Numbered from the stretch's first letter, positions 37,677-46,415 are shown. The stretch: 64,000 bases of DNA from Legionella adelaidensis (GCF_900637865.1 NZ_LR134420.1:1-64000); one strand, 5' to 3'. Program-made: numbers and translations. The notes: generated by a model from the sequence alone, not told the origin.

Positions 37677-38423
37677 CTACACTTTTCCCACCAACATATG
37701 TATCGGCCAAAGGGTATCTAATTTTTTATCAATTCTATCCCATGCTGATTGTAAATCGTTCAAAATAATTCCCAAAGGATTTTTCCCCTCCCTTCTTTCG
37801 TACTCTTTAACAGCGGACCATGTATTTAAATAGCCTAAAAAGTCATACAAATTCATTTTCTTTCTAATTACAAAAGCAGGGCTTTCTATTCTCTTAAAAG
37901 GAAAGGGGATGGTTTTGTATTCTTCCTCAATATAGATTCTTTCTTTAGGCCAATACTGCTCTCCTAAGATTTGCTCATACAAATGCGCCACAATCCTATC
38001 AATTTGGGGAGTTATTTGGCAAAGCGAGTAACACCACGCAGCCAAGTAGGCTTCTTCTCGCGCGACGCGGATTACTTCTTCATAAAATAGCGGCAAATCA
38101 AACCAATGAAGCGCTTGTGCGATGGTAATAAAATCAATGGTATTTGAAGGTATCGGTGTTTTTTCAGCAGGCGAACAAACATAGAGGATGTTTTCGCGGC
38201 GTTTAGCAAGTTTTAACTGTTCTAAACTTCTATCGGTTCCGATTACATGTTGAAAACACTTAGCTAAACCATATGCAGCTTGACCATTACCTGTCCCACA
38301 ATCCCAAACTGTACATTTTGGAGGCACAAGTTCTTTAAAAAATTGAAACATTTCCTTAGGATAAGTAGGCCTGGTGGAAAGATACTTGGCGCTCTTAGAG
38401 CTAAAATGATCGAGGTAGTTCAT
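37677..38423 (-). CDS. Class I SAM-dependent methyltransferase
   Basis: A 248-aa protein with a Rossmann methyltransferase core: motif I VWDCGTGNGQAAYGLA (about residues 38-53), acidic loop IGTDRSLEQL, and a post-I segment DFITIAQALHWFDLPLFYEEVIRV. The N-terminal FSSKSAKYLSTRPTYPKEMFQFF is typical of the class annotated as UbiE/Tam-like small-molecule methyltransferases. Substrate is not evident, and neighbours give no clue. Confidence 0.85.
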   Translation of the reverse strand: MNYLDHFSSKSAKYLSTRPTYPKEMFQFFKELVPPKCTVWDCGTGNGQAAYGLAKCFQHVIGTDRSLEQLKLAKRRENILYVCSPAEKTPIPSNTIDFITIAQALHWFDLPLFYEEVIRVAREEAYLAAWCYSLCQITPQIDRIVAHLYEQILGEQYWPKERIYIEEEYKTIPFPFKRIESPAFVIRKKMNLYDFLGYLNTWSAVKEYERREGKNPLGIILNDLQSAWDRIDKKLDTLWPIHMLVGKV

Positions 38424-38457
38424 AGTGAAGCGAATTAAGCCCCATAAGGGGCTTTGT

Positions 38458-38745
38458 TTATAATATTTTTTTGCCGCGTTTACCCGTTTTTACAATTTCA
38501 ACGTCATCTGTAGGCATTAAATCCATCTCTTCCTTAAGATTACGACTTCGCGGGTGGCAGACATTACAAGAAAAATATTTATGTCCGCAAAGAATCATCC
38601 CTACAAAAAACATGGCGGCGATAGCTAAACTGCTTAAAGTAATAATCGTAAGAAAAGTAGCAATAATGAGGAGAATAATACCTACCAATTCATAACGAAA
38701 GGCCCAACAATATGCTTTCGTTTCACAATATTTTTCTTCGTTCAT
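38458..38745 (-). CDS. Small two-helix membrane protein
   Basis: A 95-aa product from ATG 38745, nine bases after GGAG; longer in-frame starts exist at 38760 and 38778. It has a hydrophobic hairpin (about residues 20-60), a Cys pair HKYFSCNVCHPRS after it and a charged cytosolic tail ending in KRGKK. I do not recognise the family. It lies downstream of a gap of about 230 bp that separates it from the divergent deacetylase. Confidence 0.55.
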   Translation of the reverse strand: MNEEKYCETKAYCWAFRYELVGIILLIIATFLTIITLSSLAIAAMFFVGMILCGHKYFSCNVCHPRSRNLKEEMDLMPTDDVEIVKTGKRGKKIL

Positions 38746-38979
38746 TTGAAATATCTCCATGAAAAATAAAAAAATCACTCCTTATTTTAATGTATAATAG
38801 TCGATTTTTTTACGCTATTCCAATATATTAAAATACTGAGCATATGCCGACACTTAATATTCGCGTACTCATGTTGCTGCAATAAACCATAACGCAGCAA
38901 AAATTTTATTTTTACCATAAGCGTTTTTTTTAAAATTGTTCTACACTAATTCAAAAAAGCAGCCTAGAAGGATTTATTG

Positions 38980-39807
38980 ATGCTTAAAAAATTACCCATT
39001 TTACTTGCTTCTTTTTCTTTTTGCCTTTCGGGATACTGTGCAGAAGAACCTAAAAAGATTGCCATCACTATTGATGACTTACCTTTTGTCGGTACCACCA
39101 ATGGCAAACCTAGTAACTTACAACGAGAACATGATCGGTTTATTAAAATTGTAGACACATTAAAAGAATATAATGTTCCGGCTACGGGCTTTGTAGTTGC
39201 AGGAACTATAGAAAAAGACCAATGGCAATTGTTAGAGGAATTTCAAAAAGCGGGCTTTCAAATTGGCAACCACACCTACTCTCATTTAAATTTAAACACC
39301 ACACAAGCGCAGAAATATATGGAAGACATTGCTCGCGCAGATCAAGTATTAACTCCTTTGTATAATGGCACGAAATATTTTCGTTATCCTTACCTGGCAG
39401 AGGGCCAAGGAGAGAAAAAAGCGCAAGTTTATGAGTTTTTATCTGCACAAAATTATGTGATTGCCCCGGTCACAATAGACACCAAAGACTTTCGCTTCAA
39501 TGAGGAGTTGTTTCATATCCCCTACCGTTTACGAGAAAAAAACCTTCCTCAACTACGTAAACGTTACTTATCTTATATCTGGAGCCAAACCCAACGTGCA
39601 GAAAAATTAGCAGGAAATAAGCCGGTAAAACAAATTCTGTTAATTCATGCCAATCTAGTAAACAGCCACTTTTTAGGTGACATTATTCAAATGTATAAAC
39701 AAAATGGTTATGAATTTATTAGCCTTGAGGAAGCCCTTGCACCTCCCTCCTCCTTCATTCAACCTTTATATGCTGGACAAAAGGATGATAAAAAAAATTC
39801 CTCATAA
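38980..39807 (+). CDS. Secreted polysaccharide deacetylase (NodB domain)
   Basis: A 275-aa carbohydrate esterase family 4 protein with signal peptide (about 1-20, SGYCA). The NodB domain shows motif 1 TIDDLPF (second Asp for metal), motif 2 GNHTYSH (His residues), and motif 3 RYPYLAEG. The later HAN (ILLIHANLV) supplies the last His. It would remove N-acetyl groups from a cell-wall or surface glycan in the periplasm. The ATG at 38980 follows AAGGA by seven bases. Confidence 0.88.
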   Translation: MLKKLPILLASFSFCLSGYCAEEPKKIAITIDDLPFVGTTNGKPSNLQREHDRFIKIVDTLKEYNVPATGFVVAGTIEKDQWQLLEEFQKAGFQIGNHTYSHLNLNTTQAQKYMEDIARADQVLTPLYNGTKYFRYPYLAEGQGEKKAQVYEFLSAQNYVIAPVTIDTKDFRFNEELFHIPYRLREKNLPQLRKRYLSYIWSQTQRAEKLAGNKPVKQILLIHANLVNSHFLGDIIQMYKQNGYEFISLEEALAPPSSFIQPLYAGQKDDKKNSS

Positions 39808-39868
39808 ATATTGAGGCATCCGCACAGTATGGTTAGTATTAGCTCTTTCATTTTCAAATAGGAACTGC

Positions 39869-40138
39869 ATGTCACGTACTATTTTTTGCTCAAAACTAAA
39901 AAAAGAAGCCCCAGGCCTTAGTTCGCCCCCTTTCGTAGGCCCTTTGGGGGAAAGAATTTATAATGAAATATCAGAGCCTGCCTGGAAAATGTGGTTATCG
40001 CATCAAACCATGCTAATTAATGAAAACCGCCTAAGTTTATTAGACCCCAAAGCGCGAGAATACCTACGTCAAGAAATGGAGAAATATTTCTTCGGCGAAG
40101 GTTCTGAAAAACCGTCAGGTTATATTCCAAAAGAATAA
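39869..40138 (+). CDS. yggX: Fe(2+)-trafficking protein YggX
   Basis: An 89-aa protein of the YggX family protecting iron-sulfur clusters from oxidation. The family pattern [15 protein letters not shown] with the conserved Cys7, [30 protein letters not shown] and the end PSGYIPK is complete. It precedes tRNA-Phe by about 60 bp on the same strand. Confidence 0.96.
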   Translation: MSRTIFCSKLKKEAPGLSSPPFVGPLGERIYNEISEPAWKMWLSHQTMLINENRLSLLDPKAREYLRQEMEKYFFGEGSEKPSGYIPKE

Positions 40139-40156
40139 AAAAAAATGCATCGACCC

Positions 40157-40185
40157 TTGACTCTCAGTCAATCTCGGAGTTTAAT
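40157..40185 (+). promoter_or_regulatory. Probable sigma70 promoter of tRNA-Phe
   Basis: TTGACT (40157-40162), 17 bp, TTTAAT (40180-40185), fifteen bases before the tRNA 5' end. Boxes and spacing are close to consensus. Confidence 0.65.
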
Positions 40186-40199
40186 AGCAACCTCTTGAT

Positions 40200-40275
<76 letters not shown>

Positions 40276-40319
40276 TGAAATAAATAACTTATGTTAAAAT
40301 CCAAAAAATTAAAATTTTC

Positions 40320-41607
40320 GGCTCTTTCCCATTTAAGGGGGCAGCTTTAATCACCCGCAGAGCACCTTAACACGCACTCTATAATTTTCAAAATTTCTAA
40401 AACCATAAGCCCTTCGCTGAATGAGTTTCATTTTGCGATGAAAGCCTTCAGTTATTCCATTAGATTTACTAAACCGCCACATTCTGGCGACTTCATCTTT
40501 CCAAGCTTCCAGTGTCTTACCCAGTGAAGCTAATGCTTTAAAAGCACTTTGCTTTAATTCAGTAAGCATTTCTAAGAAGGTAGGTATTACTTTACGACAT
40601 GCCTTTTGAGTTAAAGCTCTTTTCATTAAAAGAGAATGAAGCTGTTGTTGGAACTGATAGATTGCATCGATAGCCAGATTTTGAATTAAAAAGGCGTCTC
40701 TTTTAGCCCTCTTTTCTTCACTCAGGTTATCAGGTCTGGTTCTCAATAAGGCTAAGATACCTCTATTGCTTTTTATTTCACTGGAGAGTTCTCGGTAAGT
40801 CATCATACATTGATGTTGAATTAAACGAATCACATGGAATCTATCGGCAACTATCATTGCATTAGGAAAGTATTTTTTTACAATAGACCGATAGGTACTA
40901 CTTAAGTCCATACAGATGACTTTAACTCGTTCCTTTCCAGGCAGCTGCTGTAGGTAGTCCTTTAAATCCCCTTCACTTCGGCCTTGAACTACATCAAAGA
41001 CCTTATGCTTTCTCAGGTCACATAACGTAGTAGCAAAACCTTCTTTCTTACTAAAGAAATGCTCATCAATGCCAAGCACTACAGGACAGGGCTTATTAAG
41101 CAACTCTCTATGTTGCTCTTCATAATGGCGCTGATACCAACGCTCGATAGTGGCTTTCCCTTTCTTATAACGCTCCGATAAGTCCTTTTGAGAGACTCCT
41201 CGGCTATGTTCATGAAACACCGCTGCCTGCGCCCGCCAAGTAGCACGTTGATGTTTATTGATACCAGGGAATTGTTGATTACCATAACGACAACACGCAT
41301 AACAATATAACTTATAGGCTTTAAACCTTAATATACTTCGCCTATGGCCTATTAATTCATGATGAACTCTTCGTATAAATGAGGATTTCTTACGTACCCT
41401 CTTACTTTGACAGTGGCTACAACGAGCTAATCGGTTATATCTTACATCTAATAATAATGGTTGATATCCGCTCACTTTTACTATGGAAAACCCAGGTAAA
41501 TTTAGGATAAGATTGTTCTTCGGCACTTTAATCTCCTTTTGATCGCTAAATCAAGGACTTAAGTTTATACTAAGTTGATTAAAGTGCCCCCTCAAATGAG
41601 AAAGAGC
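40320..41607 (-). mobile_element. ISL3-family insertion sequence, complete
   Basis: A 1,288-bp element bounded by imperfect inverted repeats: left GGCTCTTTCCCATTTAAGGG at 40320, right end complement GGCTCTTTCTCATTTGAGGG at 41607, continuing GGGCA...TTTAATC on both sides. One intact transposase gene fills it. The expected 8-bp target duplication is not seen (40312-40319 and 41608-41615 differ), suggesting rearrangement after insertion. Confidence 0.9.
40351..41526 (-). CDS. ISL3-family transposase
   Basis: A 391-aa transposase starting at GTG 41526. An N-terminal zinc-binding domain (CSHCQSKRVRKKS, then CYACCRYG) precedes a helix-turn-helix around GVSQKDLSERYKKGKATIERWYQRH. The DDE domain has LGIDEHFFSKKEG, VICMDLSSTYRSIVKKYFPNA, VADRFHVIRL and C-terminal GITEGFHRKMKLIQRRAYGFRNFENYR with the final Glu. 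It reads through without interruption. Confidence 0.95.
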   Translation of the reverse strand: MPKNNLILNLPGFSIVKVSGYQPLLLDVRYNRLARCSHCQSKRVRKKSSFIRRVHHELIGHRRSILRFKAYKLYCYACCRYGNQQFPGINKHQRATWRAQAAVFHEHSRGVSQKDLSERYKKGKATIERWYQRHYEEQHRELLNKPCPVVLGIDEHFFSKKEGFATTLCDLRKHKVFDVVQGRSEGDLKDYLQQLPGKERVKVICMDLSSTYRSIVKKYFPNAMIVADRFHVIRLIQHQCMMTYRELSSEIKSNRGILALLRTRPDNLSEEKRAKRDAFLIQNLAIDAIYQFQQQLHSLLMKRALTQKACRKVIPTFLEMLTELKQSAFKALASLGKTLEAWKDEVARMWRFSKSNGITEGFHRKMKLIQRRAYGFRNFENYRVRVKVLCG

Positions 41608-41652
41608 CTTAAAAAGGGCGTCTCGCCAGAGATATCTGGCGCAGAGAACGGG

Positions 41653-43065
41653 TTAAATGCCCATATGTTCGCGTAATTCAAAATAATACGGCGCCGTAGT
41701 ACCGCGATGAAAATCATCTGGATTTGCTTTTATACCTTTGGAAGTATATTTATAACGAACTTCATTTAAATAATTTATAACCATTTGTTTAGATTCTGGC
41801 TCCAGTAGAGTTCTCCCTGTGCCTTGATAACCGATAGCCAATGGACCAAAAAAATAGCTGTCCAAATCGGAATTATTAGCTTCACGAAGCTCATCTATGA
41901 TCGATCTAATGTAAATAGGTTGTAAAACCTTAGACTTATGAACAAGTTTATATTTGAGCATAATTGAGGTGGAATGAGTTGCTATGGCTAATTGGGTGTC
42001 TATGTTATCCAGATTTTGTATAGTTTCATCAGCCGTATGGGTATCAATAAATCCCATCGTAGCCCAGCCCGCGCAATGTTGATTAAGTTTTTCCCCTATA
42101 AGCTTATGAAAAAAATATCGCAGTAATTCTTTATCTCTAGGGTTTGGATGTTCTCTTAACTCACCTTGTACGTGGAACATAAGACCACTCACTATTTTAT
42201 TTTTCACCTCTTCGGGGTCTGTTTCATCATATAATTTTAATAATTTAGGAACCAAGTCTATCTCAGTTGCTTTTGATGTAATTTTATCAATCATAGCTCC
42301 TCGCTTAACGACGTTAAGATTAGAATCATAAGCAAAACGCATATATCCTGACATAGGAGCAACATAATTAGATGGTTCACTTGGAGGAGCATCGATTATT
42401 TTCTGGAACTCTACTAGGGGCATTTCATTCAATTCTTCAGTAGATATGCTATCTAAAGATTTATCGACTACATTTTCTGAAAATGTTTCAGTTGATTCTT
42501 TTCGCAGTCTTTCATCATTAAAAAAAGGGAAAAAATCAAACAACTTCCTTGGTAGCCATATATGTCCAGGCATTGTGTCTGCTCCTTGGCTATAATAAGC
42601 CCACCAAGCATAAGTGTCACACCTCCAACGCCCCGAAACAGCTATTTCCCCTGTCCTTGGATTTCCTTGGCCAATTCTATAATCGGTTGTATCGGTATAT
42701 TCACTAACCCACCATCGCTGGTGATTAGCTTCAACCAATACTCTATATCCTTGCTCAGGGTGACCTATTACTCCATATTTACTACCCCAATATGGAGAAC
42801 GTCTTTTGAAATTCTCTATAGTATTAATTTGACCTATTATCGGTTCATTAAGTATCTCTATAACTAGAGTGGCTGGTGTTGACATTCCACTAGAATCCAT
42901 CATTGGTCTGGTAGCAATACCTACGTGCCCCAGCCATCCCATTCCAGGATAATCTAAACTTCTACCCATAATATCAGAAGGAAAAATTTTCTTGGCGTGT
43001 ATTGTGGATGATAAAGCAACTATAGTGATGCTTATTCCTAATATTAATATTTTATAATCCCTCAT
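41653..43065 (-). CDS. Secreted protein, possible permuted papain-like (NlpC/P60-related) hydrolase
   Basis: A 470-aa product from ATG 43065, five bases after GGAG; an in-frame TTG at 43086 is rejected. Residues 1-24 are a signal peptide (STIHA-K). Residues 30-180 resemble circularly permuted NlpC/P60 or YiiX/LRAT-like folds, with a His motif first (GWLGHVGIAT, H47) and the Cys motif later (GRWRCDTYAWWAYYSQG, C149), then MPGHIWLPRKLFDFFP. Residues from about 230 on are helical and charged, without a family I recognise. A membrane protein gene lies 22 bp upstream. A decayed second copy lies at 44257-44430. Fold assignment is inference from motif order. Confidence 0.7.
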   Translation of the reverse strand: MRDYKILILGISITIVALSSTIHAKKIFPSDIMGRSLDYPGMGWLGHVGIATRPMMDSSGMSTPATLVIEILNEPIIGQINTIENFKRRSPYWGSKYGVIGHPEQGYRVLVEANHQRWWVSEYTDTTDYRIGQGNPRTGEIAVSGRWRCDTYAWWAYYSQGADTMPGHIWLPRKLFDFFPFFNDERLRKESTETFSENVVDKSLDSISTEELNEMPLVEFQKIIDAPPSEPSNYVAPMSGYMRFAYDSNLNVVKRGAMIDKITSKATEIDLVPKLLKLYDETDPEEVKNKIVSGLMFHVQGELREHPNPRDKELLRYFFHKLIGEKLNQHCAGWATMGFIDTHTADETIQNLDNIDTQLAIATHSTSIMLKYKLVHKSKVLQPIYIRSIIDELREANNSDLDSYFFGPLAIGYQGTGRTLLEPESKQMVINYLNEVRYKYTSKGIKANPDDFHRGTTAPYYFELREHMGI

Positions 43066-43087
43066 TGTAACTCCATCATTTGTCAAG

Positions 43088-43744
43088 TTATTGCGGGGTG
43101 TCGTTTCTACATTGAAAGAACTTGATCATTATGTAATTGATAGCAAATAAACAATGAAGGACTAACAATGAGAAAGTTATTGCATAAAAAGTATCAATAT
43201 AGCCTAGCAAGGGAATGAACATATAAGAGGGGAAGACTTTGCCCATTGATACTAATAATAGTATTAGGAGTGAAAAAACTATCGTGTATTTTTTATGATT
43301 TTTGATTAAAAGTGCGGCAGTCGAAAAAAATAAAGAAAAGAACAATCCATATAGAGTGATGAAATATACAATTAATGGCCACCACCCTTTCACATCACTA
43401 TTTTTATATGAAAAAGCTATAGATATAAGGCAGCCGAGTAAAAAACTAAAACTTAAGATAAATAAATCGCGTGTAAATAATTCGAATTTCTTTAATTTTT
43501 GTTCGGGTTGACTGATTAGTGGGGCTAATTTTCCACAATAATAAAGTGCAATAATAATTAAAGGAAGTGTATGAAAAAAGCCTGCGAGAGAAATATTAGC
43601 TACACGGTACTGCATTGCCAATATTGCACAAATATAAGCAACCAAAATAGACCAAGAATATTTATTTAAATGGGTAAGTTTATTAATTCTTGGCGCGGGC
43701 ATTAGTAATCCGTTACTTGTGTGAGCCTCTATAAATGTAAGCAT
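43088..43744 (-). CDS. Multi-pass membrane protein, unknown
   Basis: A 218-aa protein with about six hydrophobic segments (about residues 32-50, 54-72, 92-112, 120-148, 154-172, 180-210) separated by short charged loops. No family recognised. An alternative ATG at 43702 has a GGA upstream and would remove 14 residues. It is followed after 22 bp by the secreted hydrolase-like gene, suggesting a two-gene unit. It is AT-rich even for this window, consistent with accessory DNA. Confidence 0.6.
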   Translation of the reverse strand: MLTFIEAHTSNGLLMPAPRINKLTHLNKYSWSILVAYICAILAMQYRVANISLAGFFHTLPLIIIALYYCGKLAPLISQPEQKLKKFELFTRDLFILSFSFLLGCLISIAFSYKNSDVKGWWPLIVYFITLYGLFFSLFFSTAALLIKNHKKYTIVFSLLILLLVSMGKVFPSYMFIPLLGYIDTFYAITFSLLVLHCLFAINYIMIKFFQCRNDTPQ

Positions 43745-43899
43745 AGGTTATCAACAAAATAAGAGTTTGCCAAACTGTTCTCGGGAGGCTCTATGCTGCC
43801 CGTAGGTCTTCAATGAGGTTTACCGAGCGTTTTTTTCAGCGTCGATGTATTCTTATGCTCAATAATATTTCATCCGTCTACCTAAGGTTGACTCTAGAA
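43745..43899. other. Intergenic stretch before the ISL3 relic
   Basis: 155 bases between the start of the membrane-protein gene and the ISL3 relic. I see no gene, tRNA or strong promoter. A short open frame beginning ATGAGGTTTACCGAG near 43814 runs about 35 codons into the relic and looks like chance or debris. Confidence 0.4.
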
Positions 43900-44237
43900 A
43901 AGAAAGTAAATACCAAAGCAGTCTAACATGGCAATAGAGCTTAAAAAGGCTTTGAATTGCAAGATACTACGGCGATGCCTTATTAACTCATGATGAACAT
44001 TACGTATGTAGGATGCTTTTTTGCGCACTTTTTTACTATTGCAATGTGCACAGCGAGGCAATTGATTATATGAAAGCTCTAAAACTAAAGGTTGGTATCT
44101 CTTCACTTTTCTTATAGAAAATCCAGGTAAATAAGATAAGATCATACTTCGGCACTTTAATCTCCTTTTGATTGTCAAATCAAGGAGTTAGATTACTCTA
44201 ACTTAGATTAAAGTGCCCCCTCAAATGAGAAAGAGCC
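43900..44237 (-). pseudogene. ISL3-family relic (right end and transposase N-terminus)
   Basis: The right inverted repeat (ending 44237) matches that of the intact ISL3 element, and the adjacent leader matches too. The transposase portion corresponds to residues 1 to about 95 (PGFSIRKVKRYQP, CAHCNSKKVRKKASYIRNVHHELI). It is frameshifted near the start and again near 43955, and then ends. The left end is missing. Divergence from the intact copy is appreciable, so it is an older or different ISL3 member. Confidence 0.85.
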
Positions 44238-44256
44238 CATAAAACGCACACTATAA

Positions 44257-44430
44257 TTAAATGCCCATATATTCGCGTAATTCAAAATAATACGGCGCCG
44301 TAGTACTGCGATGAAAATCATTCGGATTTGCTTTAATACCTTTGGAGGTATAAAAGATTTATCGACTATATTTTCTGAAAATGCTCCAGTTGATTCTATG
44401 CGCAGTCTTTCATCAACATATAAGGGGGGA
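44257..44430 (-). pseudogene. Internally deleted relic of the secreted hydrolase-like gene
   Basis: Bases 44257-44350 match the last 30 codons of the intact gene (41653-41748) almost base for base, including the stop. Then the match jumps to the region encoding DERLR..ES...FSEN.VDKS (intact 42450-42525), so about 700 bp are deleted between. The N-terminal signal and catalytic part are absent. It sits next to an ISL3 right end in the same orientation as the intact gene does, implying duplication of an ISL3-plus-gene unit. Confidence 0.88.
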
Positions 44431-44533
44431 AGATTTTGCCCATTCAATATGTTTTTGATTCTACATCAGCTCAAGGTGGAACAATATTCTGGAAATATAG
44501 CCAACAATTTATCGATGCAACAGGAGCTAAACA

Positions 44534-45067
44534 ATGTCGCCAACTCAATTTTTATCTGGAATACTTAGTGTTTTTTTTATTCAGCAAGTTTTTTCTCAAC
44601 CACCTTATGAGATTATAAAATCATGTGTAAACTCAAAGCCTGCAAATCCAAGCATAACAATAACCTTGCTTGATGGTGGTGGATTTTCTGAGCACGCGGA
44701 AAAAAATTGTGATGAGCCCTATGTGATTCGATTTGAAAATAAAAAAATAAGTTATGTTAGCTGCGATGATAAAGATTATTTAGAAATTTCTGGTAAAAAA
44801 CTGTTCTTAAGTGAAAGCGTTAACATGTCCGTTAACCCAGAGGTAAAGCCTGAAGTTTTGTATCCGCAATTATCCAGTTGGATGAAATTGGATTCAAATT
44901 CACAATCCTATGTATGTATTTCTGGTCCATTATCTCAATCAGGAGCTGGAGCCAATACTCCTCAGTATTTAATTATTGAAAACGCATTCAATAGTAATGT
45001 TGCTCCTATCGCATATTATTATTTCTTTAACAAAGATATTATTCCTATAACAAGTAGGAACTTTTAA
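44534..45067 (+). CDS. Secreted protein of unknown function
   Basis: A 177-aa protein with ATG 44534 preceded by AGGAG at eight bases. Residues 1-22 are a signal peptide (QQVFS-Q). The mature part is predicted mostly beta, with four cysteines (CVNSK, NCDEPY, SCDDKDY, VCISG) that may form two disulfides in the periplasm. No family recognised. The upstream frame (44436-44530) encodes a fragment-like stretch in another frame and may be debris. Gene lies within the accessory patch; no operon partner. Confidence 0.65.
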   Translation: MSPTQFLSGILSVFFIQQVFSQPPYEIIKSCVNSKPANPSITITLLDGGGFSEHAEKNCDEPYVIRFENKKISYVSCDDKDYLEISGKKLFLSESVNMSVNPEVKPEVLYPQLSSWMKLDSNSQSYVCISGPLSQSGAGANTPQYLIIENAFNSNVAPIAYYYFFNKDIIPITSRNF

Positions 45068-45224
45068 TTGATAGACCTAACCCGACTAATGGGGACATTT
45101 GTGACAGTCCGTCATTGATTGATTAGTGCGTTCCAAGTTGTTCCAGAAGTTAAAAACTTTGGGCAACCATCAGGACCAGATTTTAACCAGCCTTCATTGA
45201 GTAATACGCGTGCGACCATCCTGA
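45068..45224. other. Degenerate intergenic stretch
   Basis: 157 bases after the secreted-protein gene. A short frame with PEVKNFGQPSGPDF...SLSNTRATILKS can be read but has no start and is cut by stops. It may be the upstream part of the decayed gene described next. Nothing else is evident. Confidence 0.35.
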
Positions 45225-45401
45225 AATCAAAACCATGAAAAGATACTGGCAAATTCACTTAAAGAAAAAAGTTTGATCCATGCTCAAGCACAACTACAAA
45301 GTGAAAGTAACTTATCTAAGTTGCCTGTAGAACTAATTAAGCACATAGGTATGTTTGTATATATTACATATAAGAAAGATCCAGTTTCAAAACAGATTTA
45401 A
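45225..45401 (+). pseudogene. C-terminal fragment with F-box-like motif
   Basis: An open frame of 58 codons with no start codon ends at TAA 45399-45401. It encodes KILANSLKEKSLIHAQAQL then SNLSKLPVELIKHIGMFV. The LPxELxxxI core is that of eukaryotic F-box motifs, which occur in Legionella-type effectors. The upstream frame is closed by stops, so this is a remnant. Assignment rests on one short motif. Confidence 0.4.
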
Positions 45402-45724
45402 GAGAAACTGGATGCACTGTTCGCAAGCGTGGACTAGGTAGAAGCAGAAGAGCAAGCTCAGCTGCATTACAGCCTTAATTACTATCTTTAAATTTGATTT
45501 GCGGCTTTATAAAGACATTCAATGAGTAGAGCTATGGCGTTATTGGATGTAGACAAAACTCTAGCGGGCGAAAAAATGCTCGAGTTAAATTAATAAAGGA
45601 AATGTCAAAGACAGCATGTTTAGGGCCTAATCCTGAGCTGTTAACTTCTGCCTTTTTTGATTCTGTGATTCTGGATGACCCTGAGCACATGTGATACATT
45701 CGAAATGATTAAATTAAAGAGTTA
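45402..45724. other. Gene-poor stretch before bioY
   Basis: About 320 bases with many stops in all frames read. Short peptides such as KTACLGPNPELLTSAFFDSVILDDPEHM (near 45607-45690) look like gene debris but have no usable start. I see no tRNA, hairpin terminator or clear promoter. Confidence 0.4.
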
Positions 45725-45727
45725 TTG

Positions 45728-46273
45728 ATGGATTTAACAATAAAAAATCAGAAAAGAATTGATCACTGGAAAATACTACTGACTTTAACAGTTGGTATTT
45801 GTTTTATGACGTTGATGGCGAAAATTCGGTTGATAATTCCAACAACATCCATACAACTATCGCTACAAAGCTTAAGCGTTTCCATGTTAATCATTTTTTT
45901 AGGTAAGAAAGCCTATTGGATAGTTTTAGCTTACTTATTCTTAGCAACACTTGGCGTTCCATTACTCGCTGATGGCAGTATAACCCCTACCTGGATTCTG
46001 TCGCCTAAAGCAGGTTATTATGTTGGATTTTTATTCTCTTCATTGATTGTTCCACAACTCTTAGCAAAGGTACAGCCTCGAACTTTTTCTCAAATTTGGT
46101 GTTGTCTGGCACTAAATGAGACTGTGATATTATGCTCGGGTTTTTTAGTGTTGAGCTATCATTTTGGATTTTTTCAAGCTTGGCTGCTAGGTGTCTGGCC
46201 TTATATCTTGGGCGCTTTAGGAAAAATAACCGTAGCTACGTCAATTTACAAAATTTATTCCTATTCTGGTTAG
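45728..46273 (+). CDS. bioY: BioY-family biotin transporter S component
   Basis: A 181-aa inner-membrane protein with about six helices. The BioY pattern IQLSLQSLSVSMLIIFLGKKAYWIVLAYLFLATLGVPLLADGS-type segment (shown in parts) and LSPKAGYYVGFLFSSLIV match the substrate-binding component for biotin uptake, alone or with an ECF module. An in-frame TTG at 45725 is less likely than ATG 45728. An IS3 relic follows 30 bp downstream. No other biotin genes are in the window. Confidence 0.82.
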   Translation: MDLTIKNQKRIDHWKILLTLTVGICFMTLMAKIRLIIPTTSIQLSLQSLSVSMLIIFLGKKAYWIVLAYLFLATLGVPLLADGSITPTWILSPKAGYYVGFLFSSLIVPQLLAKVQPRTFSQIWCCLALNETVILCSGFLVLSYHFGFFQAWLLGVWPYILGALGKITVATSIYKIYSYSG

Positions 46274-46302
46274 ACGAATCGAATGCTTTAATCAAAGACA
46301 GT

Positions 46303-46415
46303 TGCTATAGTGTCAAGGACAGAATGAATCCTTTGCTGATTAAAATAGCCCTCAATATATTGAAATACGCTCAGCTTACCTGGTTTGATAGCTATAGTTG
46401 TAATTAATTCCACTC
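46303..46415 (-). pseudogene. IS3-family relic (transposase C-terminus)
   Basis: About 113 bp resemble bases 24860-24990 of the intact IS3 element, encoding KLSVFQYIEGYFNQQRIHS-LD from the transposase end, with a small deletion and frame disruption. No inverted repeat is recognisable beyond it. It marks an old IS3 insertion next to bioY. Confidence 0.88.

Noticed and set aside
40312-41615. 8-bp target duplication flanking the intact ISL3 element
   Set aside because: The flanks AAATTTTC and TTAAAAAG do not match, so no duplication is claimed.
44436-44618. 60-residue plus-strand frame (MPIQYVFDSTSAQGG...) overlapping the secreted-protein gene
   Set aside because: It lacks a ribosome-binding site, overlaps the better-supported ATG 44534 gene in another frame and looks like the end of a lost gene.
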